NCBI GenBank assembly: GCA_002803225.1 | Contig: NXFV01000490.1 | Location: 105,481 to 169,480 of the forward strand | DNA length: 64,000 nucleotides | Reading direction: 5' to 3' | Source: Gamarada debralockiae | Taxonomy: Eukaryota > Ascomycota > Leotiomycetes > Helotiales > Hyphodiscaceae | Shown here: positions 34,327 to 44,889 of the stretch, piece after piece | How positions within the stretch are numbered: the stretch's first letter is position 1 | Layout: each line of letters starts with the position of its first letter | Notes under the pieces: model-generated | What the model saw: the letters and a program-made list of their open reading frames with translations, nothing else | Database searches by the model: none | Told to the model about the DNA's origin: nothing | Translations under genes and position numbers: made by a program

Positions 34327-35030
34327 TTGGGCTCCTTGCTACCAGAGTGGCTTTACCCATTCAACGTGGATGATTCGAGTGGGCTTTGCAAATCGCTGTT
34401 GCACTAGCTCTAAGTCTTTTAGCGACGGAGGGATGAGAAGAGCAGAGGGTCTTAACTGTAATGAGTAATGATGTTCTGGCGTTCAGGAAGAAAACACGAG
34501 AGAGAGAAAGGGAGTTTGGTTTGATCAATTTGATAGCGTTTTAGCGTTGTGCGTTTGGGATGGGCTTGTGGTTTTTGATGAGAGATACCATGCAGCGAGA
34601 TGTCTGCGTTTGCAATAGAGAAGCTGGGATTTGAACACTAGCTACTTCCCCTTCAATCATGTAGGTTTGATAGATTTCATGACACCTGCTAGAACAATTG
34701 AGATGTTTCTTGAACTGAATGGAAGAGGTGAATGTTTAGGCCGACATGATTTTCCCCTCGTTTAGCTTCCGCCTCTCCTAAATACACCTGCCTAATCTGG
34801 ATCCTGGCCTCCCGTCCATAAATTCTCCGCCTTTACCTCCGTAACGCAAGCCACAACAGAAGGCAAGATCAGCAAGCAAATCACCCCTCTTTCTACTATC
34901 TTACAGCTCGTGTGCCTCCCAGATTGGCAAGTACTGCAGCACAAGCTGCCCTGTCGCCAAGACTCCTGAGTTAGACCATACTATCGCTCTCCAGGCTCCC
35001 TTCAGCATATTCAACACGAGACAAACGATC
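34327..35030. other. Intergenic region after LST7
   Basis: 704 bp. LST7 3' flank and the former promoter of a decayed 2EXR gene; only short frames. Confidence 0.5.
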
Positions 35031-36089
35031 ATGTCTGAAGAAGTTGAAACTTTCACCTTATTTCCCAAACTACTTCCAGAACTCCGACTCAAAAGGCGCG
35101 AAGCCCTTCACCCTCGACTGGTGGCCTTATGGCTTATGGGACAATCCCGAGCGTTTGCCCCCTTGGCGTATTCTACCCCAGGTGACATTTTGCTGTGGTC
35201 GGAGTCGTCGTACCCGTCAGACACGATCTCGTGCGTGGGAGGATAAATGGAAGCTCCTATCTTAGAACGAACCCCCGGTACTCTTATACGCATGTCAAGA
35301 AACACGAGCGCTGACTTTGAAGAAACACTCCCTACAAATCAAGACGCCGATCCAGCGATGTCTGATCCATATCGATCCGAGGAGGATACTGTGTTCCCCT
35401 GGGGGATTTCCTGATGAGAGATCTATCAGCGAAGATTTTCCCGAAGAACAAATTCATTTCTTTAGAGATGAGAAATTCGATATGATCAAACACCCTGTTC
35501 TTCCCTGGAGTAATAACCCCGACTGCGAGGGTTGCCCTATCATAGACCGAGAGAGCGGATAAACTTTTTCGATCAACACATGAGCCTGCCGTCCCGTCTC
35601 GAAGATGTTTGGATTCATTACCATAACGTGTGCCGATGCTGCATTGACCACGAAATCGATGGTCTTGCTTTCAAGTCTTTTACGGATGTGGAGGGGGCCG
35701 AGGAACTCACGGGAGACTATGATGCCACAGTGACCGACGAGGTTAATATATAGGATGAGGTTCATCCCGAATGGGAAATGCCTCGGTTTCATCGAAGCAA
35801 CTGCGTGTGGGCGGAGAAGGCGAGGATTCTGATGACGCAAGGAGAAATGATTTTTGGAGGATGCCTCTTGATCAAGCTCGACAGCACACTCGTAGTGCCT
35901 ATTGAGTGTACCCGTGATATTGTTAGCCTTGGAAGCCCGAACTTCATAGAATACGATATGAATGCGAGCCGTAGACGGGTAGAAATTTTTGCAACTCAGA
36001 CGACAGACTTACCACAACCTCACAATTCCGTACATAACCCGTTGCTGCTGTTCACCGTGTACTTCACGAAAGGATTTAGAGATATGTAG
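35031..36089 (+). pseudogene. Decayed 2EXR-domain gene (copy 1)
   Basis: Opens at ATG 35031 with the 2EXR signature EETFTLFPKL-type start (here VETFTLFPKLLPELRLKRREAL), but one residue is missing where families read LKIWREAL. The frame stops with TAA near 35244 and again near 35412. A neighbouring frame (about 35395-35560) reads SEDFPEEQIHFFRDEKFDMI. The first frame then resumes with RLEDVWIHYHNV and CCIDHEIDGLAFKSFTDVEG, meets TAG near 35751, and continues with HPEWEMPRFHRSNCVWAEKA up to 36089. 2EXR proteins are lineage-expanded in Leotiomycetes/Sordariomycetes and have no defined function. Frame changes and stops indicate decay. Confidence 0.7.
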
Positions 36090-36627
36090 AAAGAAAACAG
36101 CGGGAGCTTTTCTGTCGCCTAATATGTGAGAAGCTCTTTCTCCATAAATGTGGTTTTACGAAATAATGAAATGCTTTTAACGGTCCAAACGTCTAACGGT
36201 CTAAGATGTTCTCGACCTCGCAATGACTAACACTTGCTGTCTTTTGAAACAGAGCCTTGAAATGCTCAAAAGGATCCGGCCATAAGTATAGGGTTGTAAG
36301 AGTTAATAAAATGCCAGAATGTTCGTTTGAAGTTGAAGCGAGCTGCGGAAATCCATAGGTCCTGCAAGAAGCAGTTAGAGGCTCCTTAGACTGTTGGACG
36401 AGACATATAACCTTCTGAGGCAGAGTCAATCTCAAACCTTCTTCTTTGGAACAAAACTTTCCAAATTCCACGTCCACAACTCGTACCCCACATTTACCGA
36501 AAGACTCCCCGCTTGCAGAGAAAGCCAAAACTCAAGTCTACTGTAGGCAAGTCACCACTTTCCTTTTACCGGATAGAACTAACGCTCTGCAGCTTGTTTC
36601 GAACACATTTGACAGGAGGCACACGAC
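36090..36627. other. Spacer between two decayed 2EXR genes
   Basis: 538 bp; a minus-strand frame of 111 codons (36193-36528) shows no family feature. Nothing supported. Confidence 0.45.
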
Positions 36628-37264
36628 ATGTTGGAGATACTCGAGGAGAGAGGAGTGTTTACTCTGTTTTCCAAGCTGCCCACCGAACTTCGAGTCGAGA
36701 TCTGGAAAGAGGCCATGGCAAAGACACGACTAGTTGCACTATTGCTCCAGAAACTACGATCCTAACGAAGTTGCATAAGATCGTTCTCACACTCGAACCC
36801 GTATCAGCCAAGATCGCAGGAAGTTTCTGTGCTAGGACCCGCCGCCTACACGCTTACATGTCAACCGCGAGTCTCGAGCGCTAGCCTTGCAGAGATTCTC
36901 CCTACAAGCCAAAAACACTAACTCAAAGGTGCCCTGTTTACATCAGCTCGAACAAGATATCGCCTTCCCATGGGGATTCGACCGCAAGGAAAGCTTCTTC
37001 AGCGACGGACGATTCAGCAACATTTGGCATCTCATCTTGCAGTGCCCTACTTACATTAACTACGCGTGCAACGGATGCTCTTATACTATAAATGAAGACT
37101 ATTATGGCTGGGTAAAACATGCAGCAGCTCTCGCGACTCGAAGATGTTGTTATCGTCGATATATTTGATAGCCAGCGTCTCCAGTGTATTGACGAGCAGA
37201 GCAAACTTCTCGACTTCTCTGCTCTTATGGATAAGGATGACATGCATCGCGCGGTGCTCAACTA
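36628..37264 (+). pseudogene. Decayed 2EXR-domain gene (copy 2)
   Basis: ATG 36628 begins MLEILEERGVFTLFSKLPTE followed by LRVEIWKEAM, a clear 2EXR motif, but the frame stops at TAA near 36763. A second frame carries PPTRLHVNRESRALALQRFS (the family's CRESR-type motif) through DYYGWVKHAAALA. A third frame finishes with LEDVVIVDIFDSQRLQ and stops at 37264. All three frames are thus needed, with no intron-like borders between them. It lies in tandem with the other decayed 2EXR gene at 35031-36089. Confidence 0.78.
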
Positions 37265-38037
37265 AGTCGGATTAATAAAAGACCGTCACCCAGAATAGAA
37301 AGAGCCACAGTTGTCTTTGAAGAATTTGAAGTTGCCTAAATCTGAAGGAGATGCGGCTGTTTGAGACGGTGGGACGGCAGGGTGGCAGATGGGTATTTTT
37401 TTATCAGTCAACAGCGAGGTCATGGATGGTTGATAGAGATCGCGGACACAACGTAAGTATGGAATGAAGAAAACATGCCAAGATGTCCAAGGGTGACAGG
37501 AACGTAGAGAACACCGATAGACGGAAAGAAATTGGCAATCTTCACTTGCGATGGAATGAGTCTTCAATATCAAACTTCACACTTGGGATCGTGACGATAT
37601 AGAGTGTGATATTTGCGTAGAATTGAGGGAACAAGAGTACTTGTGCAAGGACAATAAACTCGGGGTCTTTTCCTTCAAGAGGCAATGGTTGTTGCTAGGT
37701 CAGTAATAGGGGCTTGCCCTTGACATACCCGTGACCCTTGGCTACAGTACCTGCGTGGGAGACCAAAAGCGTGAGTTGAGCCTTGAGTCTCTTGGCAGAG
37801 GAGGTGAAGAAAATCGCTTGCCCGTATAGACAGAAAACGGAATCTATGAATTACAGGCTGTCTGTTTATGCTGGTGTTGGTACAGGTGAGAAAGTTGCAG
37901 ATCATGCAGAACTGCTGAAAGCTCGCAGCTCGCTAGCATTGCTTATCTCATTCCCCTTCATAAAGGCTCCCTTGCCCCCTCGACAGGACCTCAACCTCCA
38001 CCACTCAGATCTCACCTCCACTCTTCCAAGCGCCGCT
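37265..38037. other. Region between 2EXR remnant and RPT3 3' end
   Basis: 773 bp; only short overlapping frames on both strands. Nothing recognised. Confidence 0.5.
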
Positions 38038-39504
38038 TTACTTATAGAAATCGAATTTGTCGGCCTCTGTACACGAAGTTAACACTGCAATATGTCACAA
38101 ACCGGGACTGCTGCTTACCTTGTGCACCCTTAACTTGACTGCTATAAGCATCCTCCAAATCGCTCTGGATAATGTTATATCTGTTCTTCCTAACTGCTCT
38201 CAAACCAGCCTCCTGCATGATCGCCGCAATGATAGCACCACTCAACGGATCATTTCTCACAATCAAGCTGTCAAGATCCACCTCTGGAGACAGGGACATT
38301 CTCGATGCAATCGTTGTGAAAATCAACCGTCTCTCTCTTCGGTCTCGGAGGTTGGGGAATTCGATCTTTCGGTCCAAACGTCCAGGACGGAGAAGTGCGG
38401 GATCGAGTGTATCGGCACGGTTGGTGGCCATGATGACCTTGACGTTTGAAGTTTGGTCAAAACCGTCCATTTGGTTGAGCAATTCCAGCAGAATACGTTG
38501 CACTTCTCTGTCGGCACCGGTTTGGGCGTCGAATCGCTTGGTGGCGATGGCATCGATCTCATCGATGAAGATGATTGCAGGTGAGTTCTCACGAGCCATG
38601 CGGAAAACATCACGGACCATACGAGGACCCTCTCCAAGATACTTCTGTACGAACTCAGAGCCAACGACACGGATGAAGTTTGCGGTCGTGGAATTTGCGA
38701 CGGCCTTGACAAGCATGGTCTTTCCGGTTCCTGGGGGCCCATATAAAAGGACACCTCGTGGTGGATCGATACCGATTTGCTTGTATAGATCGAAGTGCGT
38801 TAAAGGAAGTTCGACGGCCTCTCGGATTTCCTGTTTCTGCATATCCAGACCTCCAACATCTGCGTATGTAACATCTGGCTTCTCATCTTGGCCCAACATG
38901 GCGATAGAAGAATCGGCTTCGGGAGGGAGGATGTCAACAAGGGAGTTGGAGTGGCGGTGGAGGGCAACGGAGGATGAAGGCTTGAGCTTCTCGCGATCGA
39001 GGGTGGAGAGTATTCGGACGACATAGTTGGAGCCGGTTGATGATTGTACGATACCAGTGCTGTGTTTGTTAGTGATGGAATCAAAAATAGTCAGCTATTG
39101 GTCCTACTTTTGGTCGATTGCTTCCATAAACTGTCCAATGACCAGCGGTACACTTTGGATGCGCTTAATCTCTTCTTGTGCCCTTACTAACTCTCTCTTC
39201 AAGCTCCTATAAAATATCAGCTTCTGCTTTGACGCCGGACTTGTAAGTTGATGCTGACCGTTGCTCGTCCTTGATGTATTCTTCCTGGAGCTGAATATAT
39301 CTGCAACCTCTTAGCTGAAGTCTTTCGAATCCATCTCAAGCCTGCTTACTCCAGATGCCGTTGAAGCTTCTTCAAAGTGGAGTATTCATCACTCCCATCC
39401 GTTCCTAAACCCTCCAATGAATCGATGTTCGGGATAGATGAAGGCATTTGTTTTCTGTGAGATAGAGCCTGGGTCGCAGGGTTTTCTACCATTACGTCTC
39501 CCAT
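38038..39504 (-). CDS. RPT3: 26S proteasome regulatory ATPase Rpt3 (subunit 6B)
   Basis: Five exons: 39504-39350, 39300-39259, 39206-39108, 39059-38119 and 38066-38038, giving 421 residues. The N-terminal coiled coil ([20 protein letters not shown]) is rebuilt across exon junctions. The OB part ([16 protein letters not shown]) and AAA module follow: [16 protein letters not shown] (Walker A), [20 protein letters not shown] (Walker B), [23 protein letters not shown] (Arg fingers). The last 9 codons lie in a separate 29-nt exon ending DKFDFYK, which supplies the HbYX motif that docks into the alpha-ring pocket and opens the 20S gate. Missing that exon would give a wrong C-terminus. Confidence 0.97.
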
Positions 39505-39923
39505 CTTGAGGAATTCGGAAAGGGAACTTCGGGGAGATGAGGTGTCGTGATAAAATTGGCGGTGGTGCAGGTGGTTTTCGTAGAAGATGAGATGGATGGT
39601 CGTAGAAAGGCGCGTTCTGATCAACGAGGCAAGAGCTCTGTGACGAATTGAGGTTGGCGCCTTGTGGCCTTATCAGTCGTTGCTGCCTGACGCGTTGGAA
39701 CTGATTCCGGCGCTAACCGGATCTCTGCCAGAGCACGCCAAGTCACGGTCAGAGTCATCGCATCACTGAATCCACCTGAGCTTGATCAACGCTGTCTTAA
39801 GTCAGGCTCCCTTTTTTCAACAACCAAATTTCGAGCAACAACAACGACAACGACTATTTCGACACTGGGAACTTCTCACACATCCTCTGGTTAATCTATT
39901 GCTTCTTTGAACTTCACCCCGCA
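39505..39923. other. Divergent promoter of RPT3 and the 39924 gene
   Basis: 419 bp between two starts. I looked for a PACE box (GGTGGCAAA) and found no exact match. Confidence 0.5.
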
Positions 39924-40602
39924 ATGTCTTCCTCTATCACCATTCCCACGAGAACCGCGTACGGTGGAGAGAATAGCAAGGCTGCTGCGAGCTCCAGCTC
40001 GTCTTCCTACTCAAGCTCACCACGAACCTCCCCGCGAAACCAAACGACTTCAACTCCTAATTCACCAAACAACAAATATGGTCATGATCGGAGACCTTCA
40101 CTTTTGAGTGAGTTTCCTCTTCTTTCAGGGTTGTCTTCGTTGGCGAAGCTCATGTCCCGGGCCCCTCCGTGAGTCGGAGCCTGGGCGGCACATTTGACAT
40201 ATGACAACATCAGACGAAAATAATATGGTACAGGGGCCAATATACTAATTACTCTTCAGGTTCATCACTCTCGAAGCAAGAGCATACTGTGATCAACATT
40301 GGTGACCCTGATGGCGTACCACGTTTGGTGAGTTCTCCATAAGTCGGGACATGGCCGCAATTGTTTCAAGACTTACTAATGTGATACCAGATTACCTGCG
40401 TCCGATCATCACAAGGCTTCGATTGGAACCCAGGCAAGTTCGACTTTTTAGTTATTGAAAAGCACAGCTATCTAACAATTATCTAGAAATCTTCCTCCCA
40501 TCCTACGTCGAATACGACTTCGAATCACTCGAGCGAAAGCGAGACCCCGTCCACGAGATAACACTGAGCGACGAGGAAATCAAGGCCATGTTCCCACAAT
40601 AA
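39924..40602 (+). CDS. Conserved small fungal protein of unknown function
   Basis: Four exons: 39924-40107, 40260-40327, 40391-40433 and 40487-40602, giving 136 residues. The N-terminal half is Ser/Thr/Asn-rich and disordered. The C-terminal half is compact and looks conserved: EHTVINIGDPDGVPRLITCV, SSQGFDWNPEIFLPSYVEYD, RDPVHEITLSDEEIKAMFPQ. The last intron (40434-40486) starts with GC in a perfect AG|GCAAGT context, so it is a GC-AG intron. The frame is kept at every junction, which supports the model. I know proteins of this kind from filamentous ascomycetes but no function. Confidence 0.75.
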
Positions 40603-41121
40603 GCCACCATATTATCGAACTTGTAGAAGGATAGAGGGTCTTAGGCTTAGGACTCAGGATTTAAGGGGATCTGCACATGGCTGGCGATTGGACATGGACA
40701 TATCAATGATTCCCTTGGTTGCGGACAACGGAGTATATTTGGGAGCTAGTATTTCACTAGATGATTAAGTAACGATGGATAGGAGGCTTCATGGGGGAGT
40801 TTCGGCATTTGATCATTTGAGTGGTATGGGTTGGGGGTTGGATAGGCACAGGCGTCACTCCCTTTCAGTCACTACTACTAGGGCAGGCATAATTTCATTG
40901 ATTTCTGAACAATTTGACAAGTCATACATATGCGGTGTTTCCTCTCCTTGCATTTGAGTCACTGCAGAAGAAGGGGCAATTTGTCTCCTAAAAGGATCTG
41001 CCTTGCGTGCAGCCGCTATTCACATGCAGCTCAACATGCGAGAGTTCGCGGTATCCAATCAGCACTTCGGTCCCAAATAATTGCACCAAAAACCTAACGA
41101 AGTGCCATATCCCCTCATCCC
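40603..41121. other. Intergenic region before the lectin-like gene
   Basis: 519 bp between convergent 3' ends; one 60-codon frame without features. Confidence 0.5.
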
Positions 41122-41625
41122 TCAATCAATCAAAAACTCCTGAGTGGTAATCGGTCTAATCGGTGTGATAGTCCAATGCTTCCCAGTATGATTCCCCTCC
41201 CCCATAAACGGCTCTCTCGTCCCCGAATAAGTATCCAAAAACATGTCATCCCCACTGTAAGTATTACACAACTTATACGTCCCATCCCAGCTTCTTCCTT
41301 TTCTAATCCACGGCACTACCTTCCATTTCTGACCCGAATAGTTCCCTTCATCAGCCAAATGCGGCTTGGTCTTATCGTCTCCATACACGTCTAGAGACTT
41401 AGATGCACCGAGGAACCAAGTGCATAACTTGTAAGTCCCGTCGTTATCCTCATGAGGTCGCAACTGCCAGTGTTGGCCAGTATGGCCTCTCGGAGCCCAA
41501 GCAGCCATTTTCAGCTCGCCGGACGAGTTTGGTCCAGCGTCATTGACGATGTCGAGTGGAATGTCGGGTCCGCAGTAGTTGTTGGTGAGTTTGTACCACA
41601 TGTTGGGGTCGAACGAGACGAGCAT
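41122..41625 (-). CDS. Beta-trefoil (R-type) lectin-like protein
   Basis: Intronless, 167 residues, ATG 41625. Three repeats of about 45-50 residues make a beta-trefoil. They begin WYKLTNNYCGPDIPLDI, GTYKLCTWFLGASKSLDVYG and GTYKLCNTYSGDDMFLDTYS, and end GHTGQHWQLRP, GNYSGQKWKVVP and GNHTGKHWTITP, the QxW-like hydrophobic core of this fold. There is no signal peptide, so it is probably cytosolic, as for many fungal fruiting-body-type lectins. There is no catalytic domain attached. Sugar specificity cannot be read by eye. It is divergent from MIS14. Confidence 0.8.
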   Translation of the reverse strand: MLVSFDPNMWYKLTNNYCGPDIPLDIVNDAGPNSSGELKMAAWAPRGHTGQHWQLRPHEDNDGTYKLCTWFLGASKSLDVYGDDKTKPHLADEGNYSGQKWKVVPWIRKGRSWDGTYKLCNTYSGDDMFLDTYSGTREPFMGEGNHTGKHWTITPIRPITTQEFLID

Positions 41626-42176
41626 CTTGACTTTGCTTCAAATATTAATCCTTGAAATGAAATTTGGTAAATGATATAGTTTTTTGTAAGGGGAAGAGGG
41701 TATTCTCCGAGCTCAACTACCCATTCCTCTCTTTGTAATTCCACCAAGGCTGCCTTGCATCACATGTGCTTGCGGCGTAGACTCAGCCCTTTCTCTCGCC
41801 CTGCATGAGGCTACACCTCCTATGAATTTGCAGCACACATGACCTTCAGGCTCAACCACTCTTCCCAACGCTTTAAATATGCTGGTTTGGGATCACCAAT
41901 TAAGTTGTGCTTCGTAGCAATACATCTGCAAACCCCTGAAAGAAACGAAGCTCGCTCGCAGGCTGCTCTGCAGTGCCCCACTCACCCCGCATCCACGAAT
42001 CGCGATAAGAGAGGTGTCGGCGAGATGCGGCCGCTTGCTCCGACGTTCTTGCCCAAGTAAACAAATCTTTAAACGCAATCTCATACAACTTTCAAAAAAA
42101 CCGCTCTTACTACATCCACATTTGCCAACTCCCAATCACTGTTTCCCAAAGGCAATGGATCTGAAGATCTGATACA
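41626..42176. other. Divergent promoter of lectin-like gene and MIS14
   Basis: 551 bp between two starts; only short frames. Confidence 0.5.
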
Positions 42177-42928
42177 ATGGCCGAATATTACCGCAAAATC
42201 GAACTACAGTCCCCAGATGACCTCCAATACCTAATCTCGAACGTGCGACGCGCCGCGAATGAGAAAATAGACAAAGATTTACCGCCCATAGAGGGAGAGG
42301 ATAAGATGCGGAGACGTGTTGAGGAACTTGTGCAAGAAGTACTATCCCCCTCCATCTCCATCCCGCCCGTTCTTCCCCCTCAAAATCTCAATCCGATCTA
42401 ACGACGCAACAGTACATCTCAACAGTTTTCCACACAACCTCCCCCAACATCTCCATCAACGGCCTTCCCCCCACGCCCGAGATGCTAAATTCTATGTTAA
42501 GTAATTCTACATATGGAAACGCGAGTGTTGAGGAGCACGAGCCATTCGACCCAAGACTATGGGAGAAAGCAAAGGATTTAGCGCGTCAGGAGGAAGATTT
42601 GATTGAGGAGATTGCGGCGCTGAGGAGGAAGATGCCAGGTGTTGCTGTTGAGAATGTTAAGCGCAGTTATAAGGGGGGTATGGAGGATGATGAGAGGGTT
42701 TTGGGGGGCATGGTGGAGGGTTTGAAGGAGAGGGATACGGGGAGGAATTGGGAGGAGAGGGGTGGGATGGGTGTTGGGGAGTTGGAGAGAAGGGAGGATG
42801 TTGAGGCGGGGTGGAGGAGGGGGATAAAGGGGCTGGAGGGCTTGAAGGGGAGTTTGCCAGAGATGGTTGCTAAGGCTGAGAGGGCGAGGAAGGTGGAGGG
42901 GTATGTGCTTTCGCAGGAGAGGAAATGA
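42177..42928 (+). CDS. MIS14: Kinetochore MIND complex subunit Mis14/Nsl1
   Basis: Two exons, 42177-42338 and 42413-42928, giving 225 residues. The opening YYRKIELQSPDDLQYLISNV matches the Mis14/Nsl1 N-terminus. Splicing joins RVEELVQE to YISTVFHTTSPNISINGLPP. The rest is rich in charged heptads (LARQEEDLIEEIAALRRKMP), a coiled coil that packs with Mtw1/Dsn1/Nnf1. The MIND/Mis12 complex links CENP-C at the centromere to Ndc80. The second half is unusually Gly/Arg/Glu-rich at DNA level, with many GGAG repeats. A small convergent gap separates it from TRM10. Confidence 0.86.
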
Positions 42929-43184
42929 GAGTTACTGGGTGGGTAGTGTTGGAGTTAAGGATTTTGGAAGGCGTTTTGGAATGGTGGGCACGTGGTGGCA
43001 TTGGAAGGAATTGTGATATCCCGGGCAGTGTATTGGTATGGGTTGGATAACGCTGAATTTCTATCGCTCAGCTGTCCTGATGCATGTCCACCCTCAAGAG
43101 GTGTTGTTGTAGGTGGGTACTTGTGAGAAGAGCACATCTCACTTACTCCATGCTGTCGTCTTTCCCCTTAACATCACGATCACC

Positions 43185-44621
43185 CTAGTCTTCATCATCC
43201 TCACTCTCTTCATCCCGCCCGCTACCCCGCCCATCTCCTTTCGTCACCCTCAACTTAGCCTCCTTCCGTTTAGGAATAACGCTCAAGAACGCTTCTCCCC
43301 AATTACCAGTCTCCAACCACTTCAACATGATCTCAACGACATGATTGACGGCCAGTACAGATCGACTTTGCATCGTCATGTATTCGCCAATGGGTAGTTT
43401 TGCTGTTGGAATACCTCGTTCACAGGCTCGCTTGTAGCAGAGTCCTTTGTGGCGGTTCTTGTCGACGATTCCACCGATGATGTAGCTCGTGTATGGTGAT
43501 AGTCGATCTAGAGTGTGGGGAGAATCTGAGGTGAGGTAAACGATTGAGGGTTCGGATGGAGGTGGGGGCCCGGTAGTGGTAGAGGCAGTAGCAACTTCTG
43601 GTTTTGCTACCTGAGTCGAGGCTGCGGGTTGAGAACTTAAATTGGGGTTGGTTGATGTGGCGGCCGGATCCATCGTTGGCTCAGGAGCACTTGAAGGCTG
43701 GTCTCCCAGAATTTTTGTTTTGGGTTCATTAGTTGGCTCGTCACTTTTCGTGTTATCGGTGACGGCGTCTGCGTCTTTGTTCTGCTCTAAAGCAGGCTCG
43801 CCATTTGGCTCAGGGAGACTTCTTTCGATCGGTACGCTTTCCGATCCAGTCTTCTTCTGAGGTCCATCTCCGCTGGTCTCCAATGGCATCTTATCCTCCT
43901 CAGGAGCAGCAAAAGCACCAACCAGCCTTCCTCCATCACGACTCCTCATAACAGCATCCATATCCCCCGCAGCACCAACGAAGTCCTTCTCCATAAACCT
44001 GACTCCCTTCCATGACTTATGATGATTCGTGAGCACAGTCTCAAACCTAGTCCTCAACGCTCCATTCCAAGAACTGACAACCACATGAGCCCGATATTTC
44101 GAATGTCTATTTTCGGAATAGCATCTCGTGAGCTGTGCCCCCAAAGAAATGAGCTCCTTCTCTGTCATAAGCTCGTCGAAATCGCAATCCATAATCAACG
44201 TGACTGGTACCAGAACGGGTCTCGTTTGACGCCTTTTCAATTCTTCAGGTGAAATCTCAGGGACTTGAACTTCTCCTCTTGCAATCTTCTCCTGGAGATC
44301 GGCCCGTTCTTGGGCTTTGCGTGCTTGCTTTTCGTGGCGCTTGTCTCGTCGCTTGCCTTTGCGCAGGTCTTTCGCTGCTTCCCATTCTGCCTGTCTTCGG
44401 CGCTTTTTTAACTGGCTTTTGGAAAGCGGTGGATCTTCTTTAATCGGTTCTTGGACGTCAATTTTGGAAAGGTCGTTCTCTTCATTTTGTGGGCTTTCCT
44501 GGTCGTTTGAGTAGTTTTTCCCATTCTTGTCTTCGGCGGGAGACTCTTCAGCGGAATCTTTAGGGTCTTCTAGACGATCTAATTTCCGTCTTTTAGAAGG
44601 ATTTTCTTCTACTTCAGCCAT
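43185..44621 (-). CDS. TRM10: tRNA (guanine-9-N1)-methyltransferase Trm10
   Basis: Intronless, 478 residues, ATG 44621. An acidic then Lys/Arg-rich N-terminus (SKSQLKKRRRQAEWEAAKDL) precedes the SPOUT methyltransferase: VTLIMDCDFDELMTEKELIS, LTRCYSENRHSKYRAHVVVS, then YTSYIIGGIVDKNRHKGLCY and ERGIPTAKLPIGEYM, which form the SAM knot. It methylates N1 of G9 in tRNAs. A Pro/Ala/Thr/Glu-rich insert of about 110 residues (about 240-353) splits the SPOUT fold just before YLTSDSPHTLDRLSPYTS; yeast Trm10 is 293 residues. It is divergent from MSH2 over 268 bp. Confidence 0.94.
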   Translation of the reverse strand: MAEVEENPSKRRKLDRLEDPKDSAEESPAEDKNGKNYSNDQESPQNEENDLSKIDVQEPIKEDPPLSKSQLKKRRRQAEWEAAKDLRKGKRRDKRHEKQARKAQERADLQEKIARGEVQVPEISPEELKRRQTRPVLVPVTLIMDCDFDELMTEKELISLGAQLTRCYSENRHSKYRAHVVVSSWNGALRTRFETVLTNHHKSWKGVRFMEKDFVGAAGDMDAVMRSRDGGRLVGAFAAPEEDKMPLETSGDGPQKKTGSESVPIERSLPEPNGEPALEQNKDADAVTDNTKSDEPTNEPKTKILGDQPSSAPEPTMDPAATSTNPNLSSQPAASTQVAKPEVATASTTTGPPPPSEPSIVYLTSDSPHTLDRLSPYTSYIIGGIVDKNRHKGLCYKRACERGIPTAKLPIGEYMTMQSRSVLAVNHVVEIMLKWLETGNWGEAFLSVIPKRKEAKLRVTKGDGRGSGRDEESEDDED

Positions 44622-44742
44622 GGTGAGTTACTGGCTCTAATTGAAGCTCTAGGTTTGAGCAATCCCGAATTCTCGTGACTCTTTCGGAATCTGAAAATTA
44701 AAACGTCTTTTTCTGCCGAAATGCGGTGAAGCTAGCGTGTCA

Positions 44743-44751
44743 CGTCGCGTC
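44743..44751. promoter_or_regulatory. GACGCGACG element between TRM10 and MSH2
   Basis: Reads cgtcgcgtc on the plus strand (GACGCGACG on minus), about 140 bp upstream of the MSH2 ATG and similar to the GACGCGACGCGAT tract upstream of RAD54. MBF-type control of MSH2 is plausible but unproven. Confidence 0.45.
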
Positions 44752-44889
44752 TCCGATATCCGTTCTTTATTCAGCGTGACTTGAACGTGTTTAAGCACTT
44801 TATCGACTTTGAAAATCCAACCTTCTGGACCCTAGGGGATCAAACACTTGTTGCCATACTCCATGAAAGTATCCTGAATATCTCGTAAG

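Noticed and set aside
36193..36528. 111-codon minus-strand frame between the 2EXR remnants
   Set aside because: No recognisable motif and no neighbouring exon continues it.
38172..39026. 284-codon plus-strand frame
   Set aside because: Antisense to RPT3; Ser/Arg-rich shadow without motifs.
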